This document shows, one piece after another, positions 50,894 to 59,286 of a stretch of 64,000 nucleotides of DNA (its first letter is position 1; each line of letters starts with the position of its first letter). Both the position numbers and the translations under genes were made by a program. The notes under the pieces are model-generated. The model did no database searches, was not told the origin of the DNA, and saw only the letters and a list, made by a program, of their open reading frames with translations. The stretch spans positions 186,001 to 250,000 of the forward strand of contig CAVXSO010000003.1 in the NCBI GenBank assembly GCA_963764465.1, written 5' to 3'. The DNA comes from JAJXXT01 sp963764465 (lineage in GTDB: Bacteria; Pseudomonadota; Alphaproteobacteria; Acetobacterales; Acetobacteraceae).

Positions 50894-52231
50894 CTAGGAC
50901 GCGCCGAAAACCCGGGCGAAAACGGCGTCCACGTGCCGCAGGTGCTGGGCCGCATTCATCGCCGCGTCCAGCACCGCGGGCGGCACGCGGGCGGCGATGG
51001 CGGGGTCCGCTTCCAGGTTCTCGCGGAAGGTCCTGCCCTGCCCGGTGCCGAGCCGGGTCCAGGTCGCCATCGCCTGGGACTGGACGATGCGGTACGCCTC
51101 CTCCCGCGAGAGGCCGGCGCGGGTGAGGGCGAGCAGCACCTCGCCGGAGTGCACCACGCCGCCGAGGCTCTCCAGGTTCGCCGCCATTCGTTCCGGATGG
51201 ATGACGAGTTTCTCCATCATCCCGGCGAGGCGGACGAGCGCGAAGTCCAGCGTGGCCGTCGCGTCCGGCGCGATGCCGCGCTCGACGGAGGAGTGGCTGA
51301 TGTCGCGCTCGTGCCACAGCGCCACGTTTTCCAGCGCCGGAACCGCCGCCGAGCGCACCAGGCGCGCCAGGCCCGCGAGGTTCTCCGACAGCACCGGGTT
51401 GCGCTTGTGCGGCATCGCGGAGCTGCCCTTCTGGCCGGGATGGAAGAACTCCTCCGCCTCGCGCACCTCGCTGCGCTGCAGATGCCGCACCTCGGTCGCC
51501 AGCCGCTCGATGCCGCTCGCGATCACGGCGAGCGCGCAGAAGAACGCCGCGTGCCGGTCGCGCGGGATCACCTGTGTCGAGACCGTTTCGACGGCGAGAC
51601 CAAGCTTCTCCGCCACGTATTGTTCCACACGCGGATCGAGATGCGCGTAGGTGCCGACGGCACCCGAGATCGCCGCGACCGCGATCTCCGCCCGCGCCGC
51701 CTCCAGGCGGCGGCGGTTGCGCGCAAACTCCGCGTAGTGGCCGGCGAGCTTGAGGCCGAAGCTGGTGGGCTCGGCATGGATGCCGTGGCTGCGCCCGATG
51801 GTGAGCGTGTGCTTGTGCTCGATGGCGCGGCGCCTGAGTGCCGCGAGCACCGCGTCGATATCCGCGAGCAGCAGGTCCGCGGCCTGCGTCAGCTGGACGG
51901 AGAGGCAGGTGTCGAGCACGTCGCTCGATGTCATGCCGAGATGCACGAAGCGCGCATCCTCGCCGATCGCCTCCGCGAGCCAGGTGAGGAAGGCAATCAC
52001 GTCGTGGCGCGTCTCCCGCTCGATCGCGTCGATCCGCTCGATGTCCGCGGGGCCGATGGCAGCGAGCTTCGCGCCACCCTTGCCGCGGATGTTGCGGGCC
52101 GATTCGGCGGGGATGGCGCCAAGCTGCGCCATCGCCTCGGCGGCCAGCGCCTCGATCTCGAACCAGATGCGGTAGCGGTTCTCGGGGGCCCAGATGGCGG
52201 ACATCGGCTCGCGGGTGTATCGGGGAATCAT
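50894..52231 (-). CDS. purB: Adenylosuccinate lyase
   Basis: A 445-residue fumarase/aspartase superfamily lyase that removes fumarate from SAICAR and adenylosuccinate in purine synthesis. Motifs are LGMTSSDVLDTCLSVQL, TIGRSHGIHAEPTSFG with the catalytic His, and the superfamily signature SSAMPHKRNP. ATG 52231 has GAGG four bases upstream. It lies on the same strand as, and 58 bases before, the RND efflux operon, and 8 kb from purC. Confidence 0.96.
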   Translation of the reverse strand: MIPRYTREPMSAIWAPENRYRIWFEIEALAAEAMAQLGAIPAESARNIRGKGGAKLAAIGPADIERIDAIERETRHDVIAFLTWLAEAIGEDARFVHLGMTSSDVLDTCLSVQLTQAADLLLADIDAVLAALRRRAIEHKHTLTIGRSHGIHAEPTSFGLKLAGHYAEFARNRRRLEAARAEIAVAAISGAVGTYAHLDPRVEQYVAEKLGLAVETVSTQVIPRDRHAAFFCALAVIASGIERLATEVRHLQRSEVREAEEFFHPGQKGSSAMPHKRNPVLSENLAGLARLVRSAAVPALENVALWHERDISHSSVERGIAPDATATLDFALVRLAGMMEKLVIHPERMAANLESLGGVVHSGEVLLALTRAGLSREEAYRIVQSQAMATWTRLGTGQGRTFRENLEADPAIAARVPPAVLDAAMNAAQHLRHVDAVFARVFGAS

Positions 52232-52284
52232 GCTGCCTCGCACATTCTCCCCGGGCTGTAATTGGCGCCGGGGTTCCTGACAAG

Positions 52285-52869
52285 ATGACGGTCTATCACG
52301 ACCTCGCGGCGCTGGCGCAGGTGCTGTTCGTGGACCTGGTCCTCGCCGGGGACAACGCCGTGGTGGTGGGGCTCGCGGTGGCGGGCCTGCCGGTGGCGCA
52401 CCGGCGCCGCGCGATCCTGCTCGGCATCGGTGCCGCGACGGGGATGCGCATCGCCATGGGCGCGGTGGCGCTGCAACTGCTCGCGATCGTCGGGCTGCTG
52501 CTCGCCGGCGGGCTGCTGCTGCTGTGGGTGGCGTGGAAGATGGCGCGGGAACTGCGCGGGCATGGCGGCGGGGCCTCCGTGCTGGCGCCGAAGACGCTGC
52601 GGGCGGCGGTGTGGCAGATCCTGATCGCCGACCTCTCGATGAGCCTGGACAACGTGCTGGCGGTGGCCGGCGCCGCGCAGGGGCGGCTCTGGGTGCTGGT
52701 GACGGGGCTCGCGGTTTCGGTGGTGCTGATGGGTGTCGCCGCGAGCCTCATCGCGCGCATGCTCAGCCGCTATCGCTGGCTCGGCTGGGTGGGGCTGCTG
52801 GTGGTGCTGCAGATCGCGCTCAAGCTGATCTGGGACGGCGCCTGGCAGGTCGCCCGGCACGTCGGCTGA
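52285..52869 (+). CDS. TerC/YjbE family integral membrane protein
   Basis: A 194-residue membrane protein with about six hydrophobic segments. Both TerC acidic motifs are present: FVDLVLAGDNAVVVGLAVAG in segment 1 and ADLSMSLDNVLAVAGAA in the second half, proposed to coordinate a metal ion. Relatives are linked to manganese or other metal export and to tellurite resistance. Only 53 bases separate it from the divergent purB start, too little for the yybP-ykoY manganese riboswitch that precedes some TerC genes. Confidence 0.9.
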   Translation: MTVYHDLAALAQVLFVDLVLAGDNAVVVGLAVAGLPVAHRRRAILLGIGAATGMRIAMGAVALQLLAIVGLLLAGGLLLLWVAWKMARELRGHGGGASVLAPKTLRAAVWQILIADLSMSLDNVLAVAGAAQGRLWVLVTGLAVSVVLMGVAASLIARMLSRYRWLGWVGLLVVLQIALKLIWDGAWQVARHVG

Positions 52870-52875
52870 GGCGGT

Positions 52876-54489
52876 TCATTCCAGCCCCGCCGCGCGGCGT
52901 GCCTGCGCCAGCTCCGCCTCGTCCCAGATGCCGATGACGATGCCCTGGCGCAGCTGCACGCCGTTCGCGTAGGCGGCGATCCTGCTGTCCGGCGTGGTGA
53001 TGCGGTTGTGGTCGGTGAGCGCCCAGTCCAGCAGCGCGGCCGTGAGGCGCTGGCGGGTTTCCTCCTGCGCGGGGTCGGCGCCAAGATCGTGGAACTCGTC
53101 GGGGTCCGTTGCGAGATCGTACAGGATCGGCCGGTAGCCCGTCGCGTGGATCAGCTTGAAGCGCTCGTCGCGGACCATGAACAGGCGGCAAGCGGGGATG
53201 GGCTGCGCGAGGGCGAGGCGCGCCTCCAGCATCGAGTAGTCGTATTCGCTGACCGCATACCGCCGCCACGGGATTTCCTCGCCGCGCAGCAGCGGCAGCA
53301 GCGAGCGGCCCTCCACCACATGGCGCGGCGGTTCGCCGCCGGCGGCCTCGATGAAGCTGGGGACGAGGTCGATGGCTTCCACCAGCCTGTCGCAGGTGGT
53401 GCCGCGCGTGGCGTCCGCCTCCGGCCGCGGGTCCGCGATGATGAGCGGCACGCGGACGGTGCATTCATGGAAGAAATCCTTCTCCCCCATCCAGTGGTCG
53501 CCGAGATAGTCGCCGTGGTCGGAGGTGAAGACGACGATGGTGTTGCCGGCGAGGCCGCGCTCGTCGAGGAAGCGGAACAGCACGCCCATCTGGTCGTCGA
53601 TCTGCTTGATGAGGCCCATGTAGGCGGGGATGACACGCTCGCGCACCTCGTCGCGGGAGAAATTGCGGCCGACGCGCATGCCCATGAAGGCGCCGCGGAC
53701 GGGGTGCGGATTTTCGCGCTCCGCCGCGCTGCGATGGGCGGGGAGGATGTCCTGCCTGCCGTACATCGCGTGGTAGGGCGCGGGCGCGATATAGGGCCAG
53801 TGCGGCTTGATGTAGGAGAGATGGACGCACCAGGGGGCATCGCCCGCCTGTGCAATGAACTCCATCGCGCGGCGTGTCATGTACGGGGTTTCGGAATCCT
53901 CCTCCGCCACGCGCGCCGGCTTGTCGGCGTGGACCAGCAGCCAGCCGTTCTGCAATGAGCCGTCCTCCGCCTCGCCGGAATTGGCCCAGTGCTCCCACGG
54001 GTTCGCGCCGGGATAGCCGCGCTCGTTGAGCCAGGCGTCGTAGCGGGGGCGCGGCTTCGAGGGGTCCGGGTGCAGCCCGTCGTCGCGCTCGAACGGCTCG
54101 AAGCCGGTTTCGGCGGCGAGCACGCCGATGGTGGATTCCGGATCGATGCCGAGGCGTTCCATTCCCTCCGTGTCCGCCTGCATGTGCGTCTTGCCGACGA
54201 GGACGGCGCGCATGCCCAGTTTGCGCAGATGATCACCCAGCGTCGGCTCGCCGATGCGCAGGGGGAAGCGGTTCCAGTTGGAGCCGTGGCTGCGCATGTA
54301 CCGCCCGGTGTAGAAGCTCATGCGCGAGGGGCCGCAGACCGGGGACTGCACGTAGGCGCGGTCGAACCGCACGCCGCGTTTCGCCAGCGCATCGATGTTG
54401 GGTGTGTGCAGGTGCGGGTGGCCGTAGCAGGAGAGATAGTCCCAGCGCAGCTGGTCGCACATGATGAAGAGGATGTTGGGCGTCGGCAC
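52876..54489 (-). CDS. Sulfatase / phosphonate monoester hydrolase family protein
   Basis: A 537-residue alkaline-phosphatase superfamily hydrolase. Metal ligands appear in ILFIMCDQLRWDYLSCYG, and the formylglycine motif is CGPSR with Cys52 (SPVCGPSRMSFYTGRY), which fits the C-x-P-x-R consensus. The distal metal site is VFTSDHGDYLGDHWMGEKDF. The arrangement resembles Rhizobium/Burkholderia phosphonate monoester hydrolases, which also cleave sulfate and phosphate diesters. There is no signal peptide, so it acts in the cytoplasm. It needs a formylglycine-generating enzyme, which is not in this window. Confidence 0.9.
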   Translation of the reverse strand: MPTPNILFIMCDQLRWDYLSCYGHPHLHTPNIDALAKRGVRFDRAYVQSPVCGPSRMSFYTGRYMRSHGSNWNRFPLRIGEPTLGDHLRKLGMRAVLVGKTHMQADTEGMERLGIDPESTIGVLAAETGFEPFERDDGLHPDPSKPRPRYDAWLNERGYPGANPWEHWANSGEAEDGSLQNGWLLVHADKPARVAEEDSETPYMTRRAMEFIAQAGDAPWCVHLSYIKPHWPYIAPAPYHAMYGRQDILPAHRSAAERENPHPVRGAFMGMRVGRNFSRDEVRERVIPAYMGLIKQIDDQMGVLFRFLDERGLAGNTIVVFTSDHGDYLGDHWMGEKDFFHECTVRVPLIIADPRPEADATRGTTCDRLVEAIDLVPSFIEAAGGEPPRHVVEGRSLLPLLRGEEIPWRRYAVSEYDYSMLEARLALAQPIPACRLFMVRDERFKLIHATGYRPILYDLATDPDEFHDLGADPAQEETRQRLTAALLDWALTDHNRITTPDSRIAAYANGVQLRQGIVIGIWDEAELAQARRAAGLE

Positions 54490-54548
54490 GTTCCCCTCCC
54501 GTGCTCAGCGCCTGATCCGGGCGGGGGCGGCGCGGTGCCGGGCCATGC

Positions 54549-55325
54549 TCACAGGAATCCCTCCCGCTTGAAGCTGAGGTGCTTGCCGTTGCCGACGATG
54601 ATGTGGTCGTGGATCGTGATCTCGAGCGCCTTCGCCGCCTCCCTGATCGCCTGGGTCATTTCGATGTCGGCACGCGACGGCGAGGGGTCGCCGCTCGGGT
54701 GGTTGTGGGCGAGGATCATCGCGGTCGCACCGAGCTCCAGCGCGCGGCGCACCACTTCGCGCGGATAGACCGGCGTGTGATTCACCGTGCCGCGCGCCTG
54801 CGCCTCGTCCGCGATCAGGCGGTTGCGGGTGTCGAGGAACAGCACGCGGAACTGCTCGATCGGCTCGCGGGCGATGGCGGCCTGGAGGTAGTCCATCAGC
54901 CGCTCCCAGTTGTTCAGCACCGGCGCGTCCTTCACCTCCGCGTGCGCCAGGCGCAGTGCCGCGGCATGCACCAGCTTGAGCGTCGCCGCCGCGGACTCGC
55001 CGATGCCCCTGACCGCCACCAGTTCCTGCTCGGGTGCCGCGATCACGTTGGCGAAGCTGCCGAAACGATTGAGCAACGCCTTCGCGAGAGGCTTGGTGTC
55101 GATCCGCGGCAGGCCGATGTAGAGCACCATTTCCAGCAGCTCGTAGTCGGCGAGGGCGGCGGGGCCGGCGCGCAGCAGGCGCTCGCGCATGCGCGCACGG
55201 TGCTCGGCCGTCGCACTCGCCGGCTCCTCGCGCTGCCGGCCGCGCCGGGACTGGGCTTGGGAGTCGGACCCGGATTGGGCTTGGGGTTGGGGCAGAAGGT
55301 CGCCCTGGTCCGCGGATTGCGTCAT
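54549..55325 (-). CDS. radC: RadC/MPN (JAMM) family protein
   Basis: A 258-residue RadC protein. An N-terminal helix-hairpin-helix region (LADYELLEMVLYIG, RGIGESAAATLKLV) precedes the JAMM metalloprotease-like domain with HNHPSGDPSPSRAD (two His and Asp zinc ligands) and the upstream Glu in FLDTRNRLIADE. Its role in DNA repair is unproven. The Gln/Ser-rich N-terminus is extended and low-complexity. A run of five 17-base repeats lies just upstream between it and the GST gene. Confidence 0.93.
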   Translation of the reverse strand: MTQSADQGDLLPQPQAQSGSDSQAQSRRGRQREEPASATAEHRARMRERLLRAGPAALADYELLEMVLYIGLPRIDTKPLAKALLNRFGSFANVIAAPEQELVAVRGIGESAAATLKLVHAAALRLAHAEVKDAPVLNNWERLMDYLQAAIAREPIEQFRVLFLDTRNRLIADEAQARGTVNHTPVYPREVVRRALELGATAMILAHNHPSGDPSPSRADIEMTQAIREAAKALEITIHDHIIVGNGKHLSFKREGFL

Positions 55326-55352
55326 GCTGGAAGCCTGCCACGCGGACCAAAC

Positions 55353-55437
55353 GGTTGGAAGCGCGGGGCGGTTGGAAGCGTGGGGCGGCTGGAAGCGCGG
55401 GGCGGCTGGAAGCGCGGGGCGGCTGGAAGCGCGGGGC
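55353..55437. repeat. Five 17-base tandem repeats between radC and the GST gene
   Basis: Five copies of GGYTGGAAGCGYGGGGC abut head to tail in the region between divergent radC (start 55325) and the GST gene (start 55467). They occupy most of the shared upstream region, so copy number would alter promoter spacing for both genes. Confidence 0.95.
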
Positions 55438-55466
55438 GGGTGGCAAAGGGAACGCGGGAGGCGAAA

Positions 55467-56114
55467 ATGGAGCCGGTGCTGCACGGCTACCGCTACAGCG
55501 TCTACGCCTGGATCGCGCGGCTGGTGCTGCGCGAGAAGGGGGTGGCGCATGGCTGGCGGGAGGTCGATCCGTTCTCGCCCGACGTGCCGGACCAGTACCG
55601 CGCGCTGCACCCGTTCGGCCGCGTGCCGGTGCTCGTGCATCCTGATCCGGAACGGGGGGATTTCGTGCTCTACGAGACCTGCGCCATCGCCCGCTACGTG
55701 GACGAGGCGTTCGCCGGCCCCGCGCTGCAGCCGCGGGCCGCGCAGGGGCGGGCGCGGATGCAGCAGGTGGTCTCCATCGCCGACAGCTACGCCTACCGGC
55801 CGCTGGTGCGCCAGGTGTTCGCGCACCGCGTGTTCCGCCCGCGCCTGGGGCGGGAGGCCGACGCGGCGGAGATCGCGGCCGGGCTCGCCGCCGCGCGCAC
55901 CGTGCTGGGCGCGCTGGACCGGCTGGTGGAGAAACCCGGCACCGGGCCATGGAGCCCGACGCTCGCGGACCTGCACCTGGCACCGATGCTCGGCTACTTC
56001 GCCGCAGCCCCGGAGGGTCGCGCGATGCTGGAGACCCATCCGCGCCTCGCCGCCTGGTTCGGCGCGATGGCGGCGCGGGACGCCTATCGCGAGACGGAGC
56101 CGGGGCTGCCGTGA
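55467..56114 (+). CDS. Glutathione S-transferase family protein
   Basis: A 215-residue GST. The N-terminal thioredoxin-fold domain has LHGYRYSVYAWIARLVLREK and the cis-proline FGRVPVLVHP, then the glutathione-binding LYETCAIARYVDEAF. The all-helical C-terminal domain contains LADLHLAPMLGYF, the N-capping box region. ATG 55467 lies five bases after GGGAGG. Its 3' end overlaps the convergent thioesterase gene by 31 bases. Confidence 0.9.
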   Translation: MEPVLHGYRYSVYAWIARLVLREKGVAHGWREVDPFSPDVPDQYRALHPFGRVPVLVHPDPERGDFVLYETCAIARYVDEAFAGPALQPRAAQGRARMQQVVSIADSYAYRPLVRQVFAHRVFRPRLGREADAAEIAAGLAAARTVLGALDRLVEKPGTGPWSPTLADLHLAPMLGYFAAAPEGRAMLETHPRLAAWFGAMAARDAYRETEPGLP

Positions 56115-56617
56115 TCGGGGATCGTCCCCAAACCCTCGATCGTCCCCAAACCCTCGATCGTCCCCAAACCCTCGATCGTCCCCAAACCCTCGATCGTCCA
56201 GGGCGCGAGCGCCGCGCGCCAGGCAGCGGTGAAGGGAATGGCGCGGCGGGTTTCGGTGGACATCATCGCGATCACCGTGGCCGCGCGCGCCGTTTCGGTC
56301 TCGCCGACAAGCACGCGCTGGTTGAGGCGCGCGGATTTGTTGCCGATGTGGCTGACCCAGGTCTCGATCGTCACCTCGCCGGGCCAGGTCATCTCGCGCA
56401 GGAAATCGAGCTCCAGGCGCACCAGCACCACGGTGTGGCCGGCGGCGGCGTCGAGCAGCCCGGCCTCGCGCGCGAGCTCCGAGCGGCCTGCCTCCAGCAT
56501 CACGGCATAGACCGCGTTGTTGACGTGGCCGAGCGCGTCGGTGTCGCAGAAGCGCAGGACCTGCCGGGTGACGTGGGGCCGGGTGACGTGGGGGCGGGTG
56601 ACGCGAGGAGACGGCAA
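56084..56617 (-). CDS. Acyl-CoA thioesterase (4-hydroxybenzoyl-CoA thioesterase-like)
   Basis: A hot-dog fold thioesterase. The domain starts at TRQVLRFCDTDALGHVNNAV with the catalytic Asp, then LEAGRSELARE and TVVLVRLELDFLREMTWPGE. No ATG or GTG start precedes the domain in this frame; TTG 56617 gives 177 residues, and translation may depend on coupling to map, whose stop is nine bases away. The N-terminus has three 15-base repeats (VTRPH) and the C-terminus four 18-base repeats (TIEGLG). Both ends therefore look repeat-expanded. Confidence 0.75.
   Translation of the reverse strand: MPSPRVTRPHVTRPHVTRQVLRFCDTDALGHVNNAVYAVMLEAGRSELAREAGLLDAAAGHTVVLVRLELDFLREMTWPGEVTIETWVSHIGNKSARLNQRVLVGETETARAATVIAMMSTETRRAIPFTAAWRAALAPWTIEGLGTIEGLGTIEGLGTIEGLGTIPDHGSPGSVSR
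56120..56191. repeat. Four 18-base tandem repeats in the thioesterase C-terminus
   Basis: Four identical GATCGTCCCCAAACCCTC units plus the first eight bases of a fifth. On the minus strand they encode TIEGLG repeats at the thioesterase C-terminus; the unit keeps the frame. They start six bases after the GST stop. Confidence 0.95.
56565..56609. repeat. Three 15-base repeats in the thioesterase N-terminus
   Basis: Three units of CGGGTGACGTGGGGC type encode VTRPH, VTRPH and a diverged third copy on the minus strand, between the map stop and the thioesterase domain. Confidence 0.85.
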
Positions 56618-56625
56618 GGGATGCT

Positions 56626-57432
56626 TCAGACCTCGGGATAGGGCGGCTTGTCGGCGCCGGTGGGGGAGAGGGTGAAGATCTCCACGCCCGTCTCGGTCAC
56701 GCCCACCATGTGCTCGAACTGCGCCGAGAGCGAGCGGTCGCGCGTCACCGCGGTCCAGCCGTCGTCCAGCACCTTCACCTCCGGGCGGCCGGCGTTCACC
56801 ATCGGCTCGACGGTGAAGAACATGCCGGGCTTGAGCACCGGGCCCTCGCCTTGGTTGCCGTAGTGCAGCACGTTGGGCGGCGCGTGGAAGCGCTTGCCGA
56901 TGCCGTGGCCCACGAAGTCGCGCACCACGCTGAAACGGTTGCGCTCCACGTAGCTCTGGATCGCGTGGCCGATGTCGCCGAACGTGCTGCCGGGCTTGAT
57001 CACCGCGATGCCGCGCAGCATCGCCTCGTACGTCACGTCGATGAGGTTGCGCGCCTTCGTGGAGGGCGGGCCGGCGCAGTACATGCGGCTGGAATCGCCG
57101 TGCCAGCCATCGAGGATGACGGTGACGTCGATGTTGATGATGTCGCCGCTGTCGAGCTTCCGCTCGCCGGGGATGCCGTGGCAGACGACGTGGTTGATCG
57201 AGGTGCAGATGGATTTGGGAAAGCCGCGATAGTTCAGCGGCGCCGGCACCGCGCCGTTCGCCAGGATGAAGTCGTGGCACAGCTCATCCAGCCTGGCGGT
57301 GGTGACGCCGGGGGCGACGTGTTCGGCGATCATGTCCAGCGTGCGCGCCGCGAGCTGGCCGGCCGCGCGCATGGGCGGGAAATCCTCCGGCCCGTGGATC
57401 GGGATTCGCCTCGTCTCGGTCTGGCCGTCCAT
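56626..57432 (-). CDS. map: Type I methionine aminopeptidase
   Basis: A 268-residue enzyme that removes the N-terminal methionine from nascent proteins. Metal and substrate ligands are visible: His in SINHVVCHG, the two Asp in NIDVTVILDGWHGDSSRM, His in FVGHGIGKRFH, Glu in FTVEPM and Glu in SAQFEHMVGVT. I chose ATG 57432 with GGAG seven bases upstream; ATG 57435 is adjacent. It lies between hyuB and the thioesterase on the same strand. Confidence 0.95.
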   Translation of the reverse strand: MDGQTETRRIPIHGPEDFPPMRAAGQLAARTLDMIAEHVAPGVTTARLDELCHDFILANGAVPAPLNYRGFPKSICTSINHVVCHGIPGERKLDSGDIINIDVTVILDGWHGDSSRMYCAGPPSTKARNLIDVTYEAMLRGIAVIKPGSTFGDIGHAIQSYVERNRFSVVRDFVGHGIGKRFHAPPNVLHYGNQGEGPVLKPGMFFTVEPMVNAGRPEVKVLDDGWTAVTRDRSLSAQFEHMVGVTETGVEIFTLSPTGADKPPYPEV

Positions 57433-57542
57433 CATCCTGCTCCGCGCGGCGCCATCGGGGCCCGCGAAAAATGGCAACATGCGCATCTGGCCGCGCCTGT
57501 GCAAGGCTGCGGGTGGCGGCAGCCTTGCCGGGGAAGGGCAAC

Positions 57543-59282
57543 TCAGCGCAGGGCGCGCGTCTCTGTCTCGTTGACCGAGAAATCCGCGTTCACCGCGACA
57601 CCGTAGATCTCCCGCGCGGCCTGGGCGGACAGCACGCCGTCGCGCACGTCCGCCGCGACCTCCGCCGCGGGGCGGGCGCGCGGGTCGCCATAGCCGCCGC
57701 CGCCGGGCAACAGCAGCAGCAGCCGCTCGCCGTCCGGGATGATCTGGAAGCCCTTGGTGCGCAGCGCGGCACCCGTGGCCAGCCGCACGCCGCCGGCCGC
57801 CCCCTCGCTGCCGCCGGCACGGCCCTTCGCCGGGTGGCCGACACGGTCGAAGATGGCGTTGACCGCGAATTCCAGCTCGCCCTTGGTGCCGATCTCCATG
57901 ACCTGGCCGAGCCCGCCGCGATGCCGCCCCGGCCCCGCCGAGTCCGGCCGCAGCTCCTTCTGCCAGAACACGACCGGCGCCACGTTCTCCGTCGCCTCCA
58001 CCGGCATGGTGCGCACGCCGGAGGGAAACGCCGTGCCATCCAGCCCGTTGCGCCGCGCCGTCGCACCGGTGCCGCCGGAGTTGAAGGTGATGACCTCGAA
58101 ATCCTCCAGCACCGGCCGGTTGCCGCGGGCATGGCCGGAAACCCCGGCGCCGCCGCGCAACGGCGGGTTCCACAGGCAGGAGGAGCCCTCGGCCGCCACA
58201 CGCTCCGGCACCGCCTGGAACAGGCAGCCCATCATCAAGTCCGGCAGCAACTGGCCCACCACGTGGCGGACGGAGACAGGGTAGGGGCGCGGCGCGTTGA
58301 GGATGCAGCCCTCGGGGATCGTCATGCGGAACGGTGCGAGGGAGGCCCAGTTGTTGGGGATCTGCGGCGCCACCACGACCTTGATGCCGAAGCTGGCATA
58401 GGCGCGGCAATAGGCGGCGGGGACGTTGATGCCCCGGCCCGAGAGCCCGGAGGTGCCGGCGAAATCGACCTCGATCGTCTTCTCGCCCACGCGCATGGAG
58501 GCCGCGAGGCGCACCGGCTCGTCGTAGCCGTCCGACCAGATGTCCCCCGAATAGGTGCCGGAGGGGATGGCGGCGATGGCTTCCTCCGTCGCGCGCAGGG
58601 AACTGGCGAAGATGAACTCGGCCAGGCCCTCGATGCCCCCCCCTTCAACGTTGGCGAGGTCGAACTCGTCGAGCATCTCGGCGAGGCGGCGCGCGCCGGT
58701 GTCGTTGCAGGCGCAGAGCGAATAGACGTCGCCCTCCAGCTCCACCGGCAGGCGGGAGCCGGCGCGGATGAAGTCGAAGAACGTCTCGTTCGCGCGGCCC
58801 TCGCTGAAGCACTTCACGATGGGGATGTAGAGCCCTTCCTCGAACACGGAGCGGCCCTCCGGCCCCATGCCGAGCCCGCCGACGTCGATCACATGCGCGG
58901 TGTTGGCGAACAGGCCGACCATCCTGCCGCGATGGAAGGCGGGGGTGACGACGGTGAGGTCGTGCAGGTGCCCGGTGCCGAGCCAGGGGTCGTTGGTGAT
59001 GTAGTGGTCGCCGGGGCGCATCGTCGCGGCGGGGAATTTGGCGAGGAAATGGCCCACGCTCTCCATCATGGAGTTGACGTGGCCGGGCGTGCCGGTGACG
59101 GCCTGGGCGAGCATGCGGCCCTTGAGGTCGAAGATGCCGGCGGAGAGGTCGCCCGCCTCGCGCACCGTGGTGGAGAAGGCGGTGCGGATCATCGTCTGCG
59201 CCTGTTCCTCGACGACGGCGATGAGGCGGTTCCACATCACCTGCTGGCGGATGGCGGCGAGCGCGTTCCCGTTCGTGCTCAT
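57543..59282 (-). CDS. hyuB: Hydantoinase B / oxoprolinase family protein
   Basis: A 579-residue HyuB subunit. Family sequence includes REAGDLSAGIFDLKGRMLAQ, PGDHYITNDPWLGTGHLHDL, NTAHVIDVGGLG, and late GGLGQVMEIGT and LLLPGGGGYGDP. With HyuA it forms an ATP-dependent hydantoinase, N-methylhydantoinase or acetophenone-carboxylase-type enzyme. It starts four bases after the hyuA stop. Substrate specificity cannot be read from sequence. Confidence 0.92.
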   Translation of the reverse strand: MSTNGNALAAIRQQVMWNRLIAVVEEQAQTMIRTAFSTTVREAGDLSAGIFDLKGRMLAQAVTGTPGHVNSMMESVGHFLAKFPAATMRPGDHYITNDPWLGTGHLHDLTVVTPAFHRGRMVGLFANTAHVIDVGGLGMGPEGRSVFEEGLYIPIVKCFSEGRANETFFDFIRAGSRLPVELEGDVYSLCACNDTGARRLAEMLDEFDLANVEGGGIEGLAEFIFASSLRATEEAIAAIPSGTYSGDIWSDGYDEPVRLAASMRVGEKTIEVDFAGTSGLSGRGINVPAAYCRAYASFGIKVVVAPQIPNNWASLAPFRMTIPEGCILNAPRPYPVSVRHVVGQLLPDLMMGCLFQAVPERVAAEGSSCLWNPPLRGGAGVSGHARGNRPVLEDFEVITFNSGGTGATARRNGLDGTAFPSGVRTMPVEATENVAPVVFWQKELRPDSAGPGRHRGGLGQVMEIGTKGELEFAVNAIFDRVGHPAKGRAGGSEGAAGGVRLATGAALRTKGFQIIPDGERLLLLLPGGGGYGDPRARPAAEVAADVRDGVLSAQAAREIYGVAVNADFSVNETETRALR

Positions 59283-59286
59283 GGCG

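Noticed and set aside
52232..52284. yybP-ykoY manganese riboswitch before the TerC gene
   Set aside because: Only 53 bases are available between the divergent starts, too short for the riboswitch, and no conserved loop motif is seen.
55353..56191. CRISPR or IS-end interpretation of the 17- and 18-base arrays
   Set aside because: No spacers, no cas genes and no terminal inverted repeats; they are minisatellite-type arrays.
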